Below, in pieces: positions 51,402 to 60,721 of a stretch of 64,000 bases of DNA. The notes below the pieces were generated by a model. That model was not told where the DNA came from and did no database searches. It saw only the letters and a list, made by a program, of their open reading frames with translations. Numbering within the stretch: position 1 is the stretch's first letter; every line of letters begins with the position of its first letter. The position numbers were made by a program, and so were the translations under genes. Origin of the DNA: Candidatus Izemoplasma sp. (GTDB taxonomy: Bacteria; Bacillota_I; Bacilli_A; Izemoplasmatales; Izemoplasmataceae). The stretch is from NCBI GenBank assembly GCA_021736205.1, contig JAIPGF010000002.1, forward strand, positions 1 to 64,000, given 5' to 3'.

Positions 51402-53255
51402 ATGGTTGATCTTAAGTCCATAAAAGATCCCGCTTTTTTAAAAACATTAGATCGAAAAGAATTAGAAGCTCTAAGTGAACAAATTAGAGCGTTTTTAATC
51501 AACTATATATCAGAAACAGGGGGTCATTTATCAAGTAATTTAGGAATTGTCGAATTAACCATAGCACTGCATAAAGTATTTGATAGTCCCAAAGATAAAC
51601 TGATTTTTGACGTGGGACACCAATCCTATGTGCATAAAATTTTAACTGGCCGTGCTAAAGACTTTCATACATTAAGAAAATTCAATGGATTAAGTGGCTA
51701 TATCAAACGCAGCGAAAGTGTCCATGATATTTATGAGGCAGGCCACAGTTCGACATCCTTAGCTGCTGCTGCAGGTATTGAGTTTTCCAAAAAATATCTT
51801 GGTAACTCACACAAAGTTATTCCAATTATTGGTGATGGAGCCCTAACGGGAGGGATGGCGTTTGAAGCGTTAAACTTCTTAGGTAATTACCCCAATCATC
51901 AGCCCATTATCATATTAAATGACAATGAAATGTCAATTAGTCAAAATATTGGTTATTTAGCACGCATTTTTAATCAAATACGTAGTAAAGCTGTTTATCG
52001 TAAGGTTAAAGCAAAGTCTTTAAAACTGATGCCCAACTTTTTACGAAAATTTTCTTCAAAAGTAGAACGAGGTGTTAAAGGATTTGTTAGTAACAACACA
52101 TTATTTGACGATTTTGGATTTTCTTATTACGGTCCAATTAATGGCCATAATTTTAAAGAATTAATCAAGTATTTAAACATGGCAAAAAAAGCTAATAAAC
52201 CGTGTGTTGTCCATGTATTAACCGAAAAAGGGAAAGGCTATAAATTTAGTGAAACTGATGTCGTTGGACAATGGCATGGAACTGGGCCATTCACTATCGA
52301 ATCAGGAGAACCCCTAACAACCCCAAGTCAACACATTTATTCTTGGAGTAAAATTATTAGTCATTATTTGATTCACTATAAAAAACAAAATCCCCATTTT
52401 AATGTAGTTGTGCCTGCTATGTTAGCAGGTAGTGCCTTATTAGAATTTCAAGAAATTTATCCAGATAGTATAGAAGATGTTGGTATTGCAGAACAAATGG
52501 CTGTAACAATGAGTAGTGGATATGCCATTAGTGGAATTGATGTGTTTACGCCAATCTATTCGACATTTATTCAGCGTGCTTACGATCAAGTTAATCATGA
52601 TGTTTGCCGCCAAAACTTAAAAGTTGTCTTTGGAATTGATCGCGCAGGTATCGTAGGTGCAGATGGTGAAACCCACCAAGGAATCTATGATATTCCGTTG
52701 TTAAGACATCTACCTAATATGACAATAGGACATCCAAGAAATGCAACTGAAGCCTATAAAATGTTGAATTATGCCTTTAAACAAAATAAAGGACCATTTG
52801 CTATTCGGTATGAACGTGGTAAAACAAACTATGATTTTTCACAACCAATTACGAGTGACATCATTGAACCTAAATGGGAAATTTTAAAAACAGGATCATC
52901 AGCAACTTTCATCGGGTTTGGCAGTATTTTAGAGCCCTTAAAAAGAGAAATAACCAATGCAGGACTTGATGTATGTATCATAGATGCTAAATTTATTAAG
53001 CCGCTTGATGAAACACTTTTAAAAACAGTCCTTTCTGAAACCAAGCCAATTATAATTTATGAAGAATCAAGTTTACTAGGAGGCTTCGGAAGTAGTATAT
53101 TAGAATATGCAACAATGCATAACTTATCCTCCTCACAGATTACATTATTAGGTCTTCCAGATGAATTTATTCAACATGGAAGTAAAGAAGAACTACTGAA
53201 GCATCATAACTTAGACGTCAAAAGTGTTATAAAAACCATTGAGGACGTTTTATAA
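51402..53255 (+). CDS. dxs: 1-deoxy-D-xylulose-5-phosphate synthase
   Basis: Dxs joins pyruvate and glyceraldehyde 3-phosphate with thiamine diphosphate, the first step of the MEP isoprenoid pathway. Key parts: GGHLSSNLGIVELTIALH (residues about 35-52), DVGHQSYVHKILTGR, the ThDP motif GDGALTGGMAFEALN ending in LNDNEMSIS, the Glu in GIAEQMAVTMSSG and IVGADGETHQGIYD. Length 617 is normal. TAGGAG (51387-51392) supports ATG 51402. ispH, the last MEP enzyme, is 6 kb downstream. Confidence 0.96.
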   Translation: MVDLKSIKDPAFLKTLDRKELEALSEQIRAFLINYISETGGHLSSNLGIVELTIALHKVFDSPKDKLIFDVGHQSYVHKILTGRAKDFHTLRKFNGLSGYIKRSESVHDIYEAGHSSTSLAAAAGIEFSKKYLGNSHKVIPIIGDGALTGGMAFEALNFLGNYPNHQPIIILNDNEMSISQNIGYLARIFNQIRSKAVYRKVKAKSLKLMPNFLRKFSSKVERGVKGFVSNNTLFDDFGFSYYGPINGHNFKELIKYLNMAKKANKPCVVHVLTEKGKGYKFSETDVVGQWHGTGPFTIESGEPLTTPSQHIYSWSKIISHYLIHYKKQNPHFNVVVPAMLAGSALLEFQEIYPDSIEDVGIAEQMAVTMSSGYAISGIDVFTPIYSTFIQRAYDQVNHDVCRQNLKVVFGIDRAGIVGADGETHQGIYDIPLLRHLPNMTIGHPRNATEAYKMLNYAFKQNKGPFAIRYERGKTNYDFSQPITSDIIEPKWEILKTGSSATFIGFGSILEPLKREITNAGLDVCIIDAKFIKPLDETLLKTVLSETKPIIIYEESSLLGGFGSSILEYATMHNLSSSQITLLGLPDEFIQHGSKEELLKHHNLDVKSVIKTIEDVL

Positions 53256-53266
53256 GAGGGATTTAT

Positions 53267-54946
53267 ATGCTGACATATTTAAGTGTTAAAAATTTCGCAA
53301 TTATTGAAAATATTGATCTAAACTTTAAACCAGGCATGACAGCTTTAACAGGAGAAACCGGTGCTGGGAAAAGTTTATTAATTGACGCGATTGGCCTACT
53401 TTTAGGAGATCGTGCAGCAAGTGATGTCGTAAGAACAAACGAATCAAAAGCAATTGTTAAAGGAATTTTTACATTTAAAAATGACACAATTGCTAATATA
53501 TTAAAAGAGCTCGATATTGATTATGACGATAATGAAATTAAAATCAGACGTCAAATCACTAAATCAAACAACAATACAATTAAAGTCAACAATCAAACTA
53601 TTACGCTGAGAGATTTACGCTTAATTACAGAAAATCTTGCCGATATACACACCCAACATGATACAACCAGACTCATTAATCCAGAGACGTACATTGACTT
53701 AATTGATGGATTTAATCAAGAAAAAACAGACGTGTTAATGGCTGAGTATATTAGCCTACATACTACGTATAAAAAAGCTTATACTGCATTAAAAAACATG
53801 ACCAAGAAAAATGAAACCTTAGAAGAAAAACTTGATTTACTTAAATTTCAAATTAAAGAACTTGATGCGTTAAATTTAAGAAATGGTGAGGAAGAAGAAC
53901 TTAAAGAAGCAGTTAATGCGATAAAAAATTATGATCGACTTTATAATACGCTTAATCAAGCGTACCAATTATTAGAAGAAACAAATGCCATAGATCGTAT
54001 TTATGACGCCGGAAAAGAATTAGAGAATATTGCTACAATAAACGAAACATATCAATCTATACACGATCGATTTAAATCAAACTATTATGAACTAGAAGAT
54101 GTGTATGACACCCTTGAATCAGAAATCAATCAACTTGATTTTGATCCAGACGAACTCGATGATATGCAATCTAGATTATCTGAATTAGATAAAGTAAAAC
54201 GCAAATACCGTAAATCGATTCCTGAATTGATAAATTATTTAGATGAGATAAAACATGATGTGGCTCAATTAGATAACTTTGATTATATTGTGGCACAAAA
54301 AAAAGATGCCTTAAAAGAGGCATATAATCAATTACTTAAAAAAGGAAACGAACTCACAAAACTCAGAACTAAAACAAGTCTGTTTATTGAAAAAGAATTA
54401 TTAAATATATTAGACGACCTAGAGTTACCAAAAACACGATTTAAAATTATTTTTAAACAACGCCAACCAGACGGGTTTGAAGATACTAACTATTTCTTTG
54501 AAACAGGGGTTGATGATGTAGATTTTCTTATTAGTACAAATATTGGTGAACCACTCATGTCTCTTAGTAAAACAGCTAGTGGTGGAGAAATGAGTCGTAT
54601 TATGCTAGGGTTTAAAAACCTGTTGGCATCTAGTTTAGGTTTATCCCTGATGATTTTTGATGAAATAGATAGTGGTGTCAGTGGTTATGTAGCAAATCAA
54701 GTTGCTAAAAAAATGAAAGAAATTGCTACAGAAACACAAGTTATCTGTATTACACACATTCCTCAAGTTGCTGCCACAAGTCATCATCATATTCATATTT
54801 CAAAACATGTAGTCGCTGGAAGAACAAAAGCAGCACTTACCTATTTAAATGGTGAAAAAAGAACAAATGAAATTGCGGGTATGATCAGTGGTGAGACACT
54901 AAGTAACGCAGCAAAAGTTAGTGCCAAAGAACTTTTAGACCAATAA
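53267..54946 (+). CDS. recN: DNA repair protein RecN
   Basis: RecN is an SMC-like ATPase that acts early in double-strand break repair. Walker A is GETGAGKSLLIDAIG (about residues 26-40). A long coiled coil spans about 150-370. The C-terminal half has SGGEMSRIMLGFKNLL (signature), MIFDEIDSGVSG (Walker B) and ITHIPQVAA. Length 559 is usual. It begins 11 bases after dxs; tlyA and argR, which often lie between dxs and recN, are absent. Confidence 0.96.
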   Translation: MLTYLSVKNFAIIENIDLNFKPGMTALTGETGAGKSLLIDAIGLLLGDRAASDVVRTNESKAIVKGIFTFKNDTIANILKELDIDYDDNEIKIRRQITKSNNNTIKVNNQTITLRDLRLITENLADIHTQHDTTRLINPETYIDLIDGFNQEKTDVLMAEYISLHTTYKKAYTALKNMTKKNETLEEKLDLLKFQIKELDALNLRNGEEEELKEAVNAIKNYDRLYNTLNQAYQLLEETNAIDRIYDAGKELENIATINETYQSIHDRFKSNYYELEDVYDTLESEINQLDFDPDELDDMQSRLSELDKVKRKYRKSIPELINYLDEIKHDVAQLDNFDYIVAQKKDALKEAYNQLLKKGNELTKLRTKTSLFIEKELLNILDDLELPKTRFKIIFKQRQPDGFEDTNYFFETGVDDVDFLISTNIGEPLMSLSKTASGGEMSRIMLGFKNLLASSLGLSLMIFDEIDSGVSGYVANQVAKKMKEIATETQVICITHIPQVAATSHHHIHISKHVVAGRTKAALTYLNGEKRTNEIAGMISGETLSNAAKVSAKELLDQ

Positions 54947-54949
54947 AAA

Positions 54950-54980
54950 AAGCCTATTTAAATTAAATAGGCTTAAATTT
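54950..54980. terminator. Terminator between recN and the small membrane protein gene
   Basis: AAGCCTATTTAA (54950-54961) pairs with TTAAATAGGCTT (54963-54974), with A's on the left and TTTTT soon after. The genes on either side converge. Confidence 0.8.
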
Positions 54981-55157
54981 TTACGCATTCATTGCTAAAA
55001 TCATTGTGTAAATGAGTCCAACTAGACCTGATAAAATAAAACTTAGTGCAAGAATAGTAATAACTACTCTTCCCCATTTCGTTTTAACAATATTTCTAGA
55101 TGCACGTTTTTCTTGCTCTTCTGATTGATTCTTTTTACGCTTTTTACTTACTGGCAT
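54981..55157 (-). CDS. Small basic single-helix membrane protein
   Basis: This 58-residue protein has a Lys/Arg-rich N-terminus (PVSKKRKKNQSEEQEKRASR) and one C-terminal membrane helix (VVITILALSFILSGLVGLIY). GAGGTG supports ATG 55157. It recalls small DUF4044-like proteins of Firmicutes but is too short to assign. It lies divergently 80 bp from dinB and convergently to recN. Confidence 0.6.
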   Translation of the reverse strand: MPVSKKRKKNQSEEQEKRASRNIVKTKWGRVVITILALSFILSGLVGLIYTMILAMNA

Positions 55158-55237
55158 TATTTTCACCTCTTGATTTTTATCTCTCTTATTTGCACTAATC
55201 ATTATAGTATAAATTCATAAAAAAGGAAAGTCATAAA

Positions 55238-56428
55238 ATGAAAAAAAAATACAAAGTTATTTTACATGTTGATTTAAATGCCTTTTTCGCAAGTTGCGAA
55301 ATGGCTAAAGATCCCTCTTTAAGAAAGGTCCCTCTGGGTATAGGAGGTAAATCTGATAGAGGTGTTTTAACAACGGCTAATTATATCGCAAGAGAGTATG
55401 GTGTCACAAGTGCAATGAGTGTCGTTGAAGCAAAGAAACGCTGTCCTAACTTAGTTATTTTACCAGGTAACTTTGATTTATATCGTCATTATTCTAAGCT
55501 ATTTTTTGAGGTGTTAACATCATATGGGTGTCCTGTAGAAAAAGGTTCAATAGATGAAGGGTACATTGATTTAACTGAACTAACACCCAAACGTCATCCA
55601 CTTGATATTGCTAAGGAAATACAAAACACACTCAATAGTAAACATCATTTACCAGTATCAATTGGTGTCGCCCCTAATATGTTTTTAGCTAAAATGGCTT
55701 CAGATATGAAAAAACCACTTGGAATTACTGTTTTAAGAAAACGTGATGTCAAAGAAAAACTATGGCCACTTCCAATTGATGATATGTATGGTATTGGTAA
55801 AAAAACAGCCCCTGATTTAAAACACCTAGGAATTCAAACAATTGGTGATCTAGTTCATTTTAAAGACAAACGGAAATTATCAATTGTACTGGGGAATCAA
55901 ATGGACCATTTTATTGATAAAGCTAAAGGAAACTCAAATAAAGACGTAACACCCAATCGTTATATTGACATGAAAAGTATTGGGAACTCACAAACATACA
56001 CAGCCGATATCCATGACTACCAAGAAGCGCTAAATAAATTAAAGAAATTGACTAGAAAAGTAATTGATCGCTTAGTCGAAGACAGATCTGTGGCCAAAAC
56101 ACTTTCTCTTCAAGTACGATACAATGATTTTTCACAAATTAATCGATCACAGACATTAGAATATCATACGGATAATTTTTTAGAAGTGTTTGAAACCATT
56201 GAAACCTTGTTTTATGATAATCAAAAAGATAAACCAATTCGGTTACTAGGTGTAAGTGTCAGTAATCTAAAAGACAAATCAGATCACTTTAAACAAATTG
56301 ATTTATTTAACATACCCAAAAATGCCAAACAAGATGAACGGGTCAATTCCACAATAGATAGTATTAATAAAGCATATGGTGAAACACTAATAAAAAAAGG
56401 TTTCATTCATTCAAAACAAGAAGATTAG
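55238..56428 (+). CDS. dinB: DNA polymerase IV (DinB, Y-family)
   Basis: This translesion DNA polymerase of 396 residues is low in fidelity and bypasses damaged bases. Catalytic motifs: ILHVDLNAFFASCEMAKDP (Asp and steric-gate Phe) and GSIDEGYIDLT (SxDExYxD form). The thumb is NMFLAKMASDMKKPLGITVL with GIGKKTAPDLKHLGI. The beta-clamp contact is QIDLF near the C-terminus. AAAGGAAAG precedes ATG 55238. No obvious SOS operator is seen in the short divergent spacer. Confidence 0.95.
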   Translation: MKKKYKVILHVDLNAFFASCEMAKDPSLRKVPLGIGGKSDRGVLTTANYIAREYGVTSAMSVVEAKKRCPNLVILPGNFDLYRHYSKLFFEVLTSYGCPVEKGSIDEGYIDLTELTPKRHPLDIAKEIQNTLNSKHHLPVSIGVAPNMFLAKMASDMKKPLGITVLRKRDVKEKLWPLPIDDMYGIGKKTAPDLKHLGIQTIGDLVHFKDKRKLSIVLGNQMDHFIDKAKGNSNKDVTPNRYIDMKSIGNSQTYTADIHDYQEALNKLKKLTRKVIDRLVEDRSVAKTLSLQVRYNDFSQINRSQTLEYHTDNFLEVFETIETLFYDNQKDKPIRLLGVSVSNLKDKSDHFKQIDLFNIPKNAKQDERVNSTIDSINKAYGETLIKKGFIHSKQED

Positions 56429-56467
56429 CCCATAATTAATTGATATAACGTATTTCCTATGATAAAA

Positions 56468-56473
56468 TATAAT
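56468..56473 (+). promoter_or_regulatory. -10 box of the lipoprotein gene
   Basis: TATAAT at 56468-56473 is followed by AAGGAGGAG before ATG 56514. A TTGATA at 56440-56445 is 22 bp away, too far for a standard -35. Confidence 0.45.
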
Positions 56474-56513
56474 ATAGTATATATGTGTCATATGAGGTAA
56501 GGAGGAGTTATTT

Positions 56514-59500
56514 ATGAAGAGACTCGTACTATTTTTAGGGGTAATAATGATGAGTATTATGCTTGTAGGGTGTGGAAGTGATGACTTAGACCATACAAAA
56601 CCAACCTTTACAAGTATTCAAATTGATGGGCAATCTCCCATTTCTGGCGGGAGCCTTGTCACTTTTTATAAAGCAAAACAAGAGCCAATCAGAATAGATA
56701 TTGAACTAAACAATCCTGATAATTTAGAAATTACCTCGATTGCGATAAGTGGGTACAAGTTTTTTTCTACACGCTTTTTAGAAGGGTCAACTAATCAGTC
56801 CATTTCGTTTGAAATGAATGCACCTAGTTCACTTGGCATGAATCAATTTCAAATTACGGAGATTGTTTATTTTGTTGGCGATAACTCATTTAATATAAGA
56901 GATTTTTCCAATGATAAATTTGATATTTATGTCTATAAAGAAGTTCCTAAAATTGAACGTAAAAATTACGAGACAACTAAAAACGAAATTCTCATTGATT
57001 TTAAAATACGAGATGTTGATGAGGTTATTATAGCAAACACCTTAAAAGCACAGCTCTTTGCTGGAGAAACCTTGATTGAAGAAGTCATAATTCCCACGGG
57101 AGACTTGACTGTTGTTTTTGATCGTTTATTAACAAACAAGCCTTATACCATCAAGATAAAAGGTGCCTATAATTTAGATAATGATCAAGGACTACAAGAA
57201 AACGTGGTCTTATATAGCGATACATATACCACCTTATCAAATGAAATTCCTACAGCAACCATTTCTAACTTAGTTGTTAAATCAAACACTGCCACATTTG
57301 ATGTTGGATTTACAGATAATGATGCTGTGTTAAGACCTGGTGGATTAAAAGTAGCACTTTACAAAGATGATGAGTTTGTTAAAGAAACAATCATTACAGG
57401 CGCAACAGAGAATTTATTCTTTGGTGGTTTGTTAAATGATAATAGCTATTCGATTCGGGTTTTAGCGAATTACGACTTGAATGATGGCGATGGAATAAGA
57501 CAAAATAAAATCTTGTCGAGACAAACATTTGATACCTTACCAAAAACCATTCCCACACCGCAAATTTTAAATTTACAAGTGACAGAAAATATTGTTAACT
57601 TTGACATTGCCATAGATGATATAGATGATTTAATTGTCCCTGGTTCCCTAAAAGCAATATTACGATTTGAAGATGGTGTTGAGATCTTTACCGATATTAT
57701 TGATAATCAGGCAGATTTCCAAGTTAATAATTTATTTGCGAACAATGCATTTGAAATTGCTATAATTGCTGATTATGATTTAAATGATGGTCAAGGCATT
57801 CAAACAGACCAATTACTGTATACAGACGCCTTTAGCACGATAGAAAACTCTGCTCCCCAAGTTGATGTGGGAAGCATCTTAGTTGAACAAGGCTATGTTA
57901 CCGTGCCAATCAACGTGTTAGATCCAAACAATACCTTAATCAATACAGTTGAAATTTTATTATTAGAAGAAGGTGTAGAAGTAGCGCGTGTCACAATTGA
58001 ACCAGACACCGAAGAAGTTATTTTCAATTATCCAATAAGTTATGATAATAATTATGCGATTGATGTGATTGCTGATTATAACTTAAGAGATGGTAATGGG
58101 CCACGATATGATCAAAAACTATTCAGAGCCGTGTTAATTACCAAAGAACGTAAAGCACCGGTAGCTGAATTGCTGAATATAACCAATGACACTCAAAGTA
58201 TCTCTTTAGATATTACTGTTTTAGATGCGGATGAAACAATCACACTAGGAACAACGCAAGTTCATTTATATCTAGAAGGGGTCTTAGTTGATTCTAAATC
58301 ACTTGATATAGGAGTAAATTCAGTTACATTTGATAACTTATTATCTGATAATAATTATGATATTATCGTTGAAACTAACTATGATATATCAACCGGTCTA
58401 GTGATAGATCAAACAATCGCTAGAACAGAAGTGCTTACAGATGAAAAAGAACTACCGACAGCAGAAGTTTTAAACGCAGAACAAACAGAAACATCACTTG
58501 AATTTGATGTGGTTATTACCGATCCCGATGAAGTTGTTGATTTATCATCCTTTACTGTTGAACTCTATCATGAAAATACTGTTGTTGAGACGTTAGAATT
58601 ATCTGGTGCTTTCAACTATGGTGTTAGTTTTTCTAATTTATTATCAAACAACGATTATAAAGTTAAAGTTAATTTAAATTATAACTTAAATGATGGACAA
58701 GGAACCATTGAAAACTTTGATGCAGTAACCACAACGATTAAAACAGAGGCACAAACAAAACCGATTGCAAGTGTGTTAGATCAAGTAACAACCTATGAAC
58801 AAATAAAACTAGATATTGAAATTAGTGATCCTGACAATGTTATATCAGGTAATCTAAAAGCCATATTATATCAAAACGGAGAAGCAACAGGACAAGAAAA
58901 ACTACTTACAGAAGGACTTAATCCCAATGTCCGTTTTACTGGATTATATTCGAATGCGAGCTATACCGTTATAATTGTTGCAGACTATGATCTAAATGAA
59001 GCATCTGGTCCTATCACAGAAGGTGTCTTAAATAGCCTCTCTACAAGAACCGCTACAGATGTGTCAGTAACACAAGTAGAAGGAGATTTAACGTATAACT
59101 CCAATGCCCTTGAAGTATATGTTAATAATAAACAAGGTTACTACGTCAGTGACAATGTTTTAATTGAAGTAACTGATGGTGTAACAACGATCCAAACATA
59201 TTCTGTTGGATATGATTCAACGTTTAACATTGATCTTGTTAATTTATTAAGTAATACGGATTACACTGTCTATGTTAAGGCAGATTTTGATACAGGTGAT
59301 GAGATTATTACAGATAAACTTATTTCCACTTATGCCTTTACGACAGCTGAGATTACTCCAATTGATGTGACATTTGAATTACTAGATCTGCAAACGAATC
59401 AAATAAGCTTAGAAATAGATGTTGCAGAAGACGTTGATAACTATGTTCAAGATGGCTCACTTGAAGTTGTCTTATTCCAAATAGTAGATGGTGTCAAAAC

Positions 59501-59672
59501 AGAAATTGATACACAACTATTACCCGAAAACAATACAACCGAAGTTAACTTTAATTTTGATCCCGATGATGGACAAGTTGTTATCGCAGTTAGAGGTATT
59601 ATTGATCGTAACGATGGTATTGATCCGGTACTTGAGATTATTGAACAATTTTTCTACATCAACGTAGAATAA
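56514..59672 (+). CDS. Large surface lipoprotein with about 101-residue tandem repeats
   Basis: This 1052-residue exported lipoprotein has a signal peptide (KRLVLFLGVIMMSIMLVGC) ending in a lipobox LVGC with Cys20 lipidated. After an N-terminal domain of about 140 residues it consists of beta-rich repeats. A hallmark loop of the type (N/D)YDLNDGxG recurs at about residues 217, 319, 420, 521, 622, 722, 824, 923 and 1028, a period near 101. Each unit also has a xxLLSNNDYxIxV-like strand before the loop. This resembles Ig-like or fibronectin III-like domains. The acidic loops could bind calcium. It is very acidic overall. Adhesion or substrate binding is a guess. Confidence 0.75.
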   Translation: MKRLVLFLGVIMMSIMLVGCGSDDLDHTKPTFTSIQIDGQSPISGGSLVTFYKAKQEPIRIDIELNNPDNLEITSIAISGYKFFSTRFLEGSTNQSISFEMNAPSSLGMNQFQITEIVYFVGDNSFNIRDFSNDKFDIYVYKEVPKIERKNYETTKNEILIDFKIRDVDEVIIANTLKAQLFAGETLIEEVIIPTGDLTVVFDRLLTNKPYTIKIKGAYNLDNDQGLQENVVLYSDTYTTLSNEIPTATISNLVVKSNTATFDVGFTDNDAVLRPGGLKVALYKDDEFVKETIITGATENLFFGGLLNDNSYSIRVLANYDLNDGDGIRQNKILSRQTFDTLPKTIPTPQILNLQVTENIVNFDIAIDDIDDLIVPGSLKAILRFEDGVEIFTDIIDNQADFQVNNLFANNAFEIAIIADYDLNDGQGIQTDQLLYTDAFSTIENSAPQVDVGSILVEQGYVTVPINVLDPNNTLINTVEILLLEEGVEVARVTIEPDTEEVIFNYPISYDNNYAIDVIADYNLRDGNGPRYDQKLFRAVLITKERKAPVAELLNITNDTQSISLDITVLDADETITLGTTQVHLYLEGVLVDSKSLDIGVNSVTFDNLLSDNNYDIIVETNYDISTGLVIDQTIARTEVLTDEKELPTAEVLNAEQTETSLEFDVVITDPDEVVDLSSFTVELYHENTVVETLELSGAFNYGVSFSNLLSNNDYKVKVNLNYNLNDGQGTIENFDAVTTTIKTEAQTKPIASVLDQVTTYEQIKLDIEISDPDNVISGNLKAILYQNGEATGQEKLLTEGLNPNVRFTGLYSNASYTVIIVADYDLNEASGPITEGVLNSLSTRTATDVSVTQVEGDLTYNSNALEVYVNNKQGYYVSDNVLIEVTDGVTTIQTYSVGYDSTFNIDLVNLLSNTDYTVYVKADFDTGDEIITDKLISTYAFTTAEITPIDVTFELLDLQTNQISLEIDVAEDVDNYVQDGSLEVVLFQIVDGVKTEIDTQLLPENNTTEVNFNFDPDDGQVVIAVRGIIDRNDGIDPVLEIIEQFFYINVE

Positions 59673-59678
59673 AATATA

Positions 59679-59706
59679 AAAAGAGCTATTTCACAATAGC
59701 TCTTTT
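59679..59706. terminator. Terminator between the lipoprotein and ispH genes
   Basis: AAAAGAGCTATT (59679-59690), TCAC loop, AATAGCTCTTTT (59695-59706). The right arm touches the ispH stop codon. Confidence 0.85.
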
Positions 59707-60634
59707 AGTTTGGAATAATTGTCTTGATATCAACCTGAGATGTGTTATCATGTGTAGACGGATTATTTTTATCAAAGTTCTTAAGAAAAGTAATCACTTC
59801 ATTTGTTATTTTAGTTGGTGTCGAAGCACCGCTACTAACACTAACTTTCGACATCGTCTTCAGCAAAGAAACATCAATATCCTCAACACTTTCAATGAGT
59901 GATGCAGGAATGTGGGCTTGTTGTTTACTAACTTCAACTAATTTGTTTGAATTATTAGAATATGTATCACCAACAACAAAACAATGTTCAATATCTGGTG
60001 GTTGATTTTCAATTGCTTCTTGCCTGATTCGTGTCGCATTACAAATTTCATCAATTACGACAAGCGAATCATATAATGTTTTTGCGTGTTCACTTAAAGC
60101 AAATACATCATATAAACTCATGGTCGTTTGATTGGTTAAAGCAACTTTTTGATTGGATAATGACAACTGTTTAAGATCAGCCTTTGTTTCAACCACATGA
60201 ACGCGGGGAGATAATGCTTTGGCTGCTTCACTTTCAGGATGCTGTTTTTTACCAATATAAATCACATCATACCCTTCATCTATTAAATGATGCATTGTAT
60301 CTTGAGATTTAACGACATCATCACAAGTCGTATCAATAATATCAAGTCCTTTTAACCGCGCTTTATCAATCACCTGTTGGCTTACCCCATGCGCCGTAAA
60401 AATAACCGTTCCTTGATTGATTTGATCAAGCAACTCAAGACGGGTTTTATCAGGTGCATGAAGTGTTTTAATTCCCCGATGTTTAAAATGCTCAACAACC
60501 TGTTTATTATGAATCACCATACCAAGAATTGTAATGGGATGTTTTAGTGTTTTCACATCTAATTTTTTAATTTTGTTTATCGCTTCAACGACCCCTCGGC
60601 AATAACCTCTGGGTGTAATTTTTACAACGTCCAT
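59705..60634 (-). CDS. ispH: 4-hydroxy-3-methylbut-2-enyl diphosphate reductase
   Basis: IspH (LytB) uses a [4Fe-4S] cluster to reduce HMBPP to IPP and DMAPP, the final MEP step. The cluster Cys are in PRGYCRGV (near residue 12), DTTCDDVVKSQD and DEICNATRIRQEA. VIHNKQVV, IFTAHGVS, LTNQTTMS and VGDTYSNNSNKL complete the family set. Length 309 is usual. AGGTGA 4 bases before ATG 60634 sets the start. Its promoter region is shared with the divergent helicase gene. Confidence 0.96.
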   Translation of the reverse strand: MDVVKITPRGYCRGVVEAINKIKKLDVKTLKHPITILGMVIHNKQVVEHFKHRGIKTLHAPDKTRLELLDQINQGTVIFTAHGVSQQVIDKARLKGLDIIDTTCDDVVKSQDTMHHLIDEGYDVIYIGKKQHPESEAAKALSPRVHVVETKADLKQLSLSNQKVALTNQTTMSLYDVFALSEHAKTLYDSLVVIDEICNATRIRQEAIENQPPDIEHCFVVGDTYSNNSNKLVEVSKQQAHIPASLIESVEDIDVSLLKTMSKVSVSSGASTPTKITNEVITFLKNFDKNNPSTHDNTSQVDIKTIIPN

Positions 60635-60650
60635 AAAATCACCTAGTGTC

Positions 60651-60656
60651 ATTATA
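60651..60656 (-). promoter_or_regulatory. -10 box of ispH
   Basis: On the minus strand TATAAT (60656-60651) lies 16 bp before the ispH ATG. The leader would be about 10 bases. The -35 region is poor. Confidence 0.45.
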
Positions 60657-60673
60657 TCGTAAAGTTGTTTTAT

Positions 60674-60702
60674 TTGGAAATAAAATATAAATATAGTATA
60701 CT
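60674..60702 (+). promoter_or_regulatory. Promoter of the DEAD-box helicase gene
   Basis: TTGGAA (60674-60679), 17-bp spacer, TATACT (60697-60702), then GGAGGAG before ATG 60722. Confidence 0.65.
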
Positions 60703-60721
60703 TTTAACTGGAGGAGATAGT

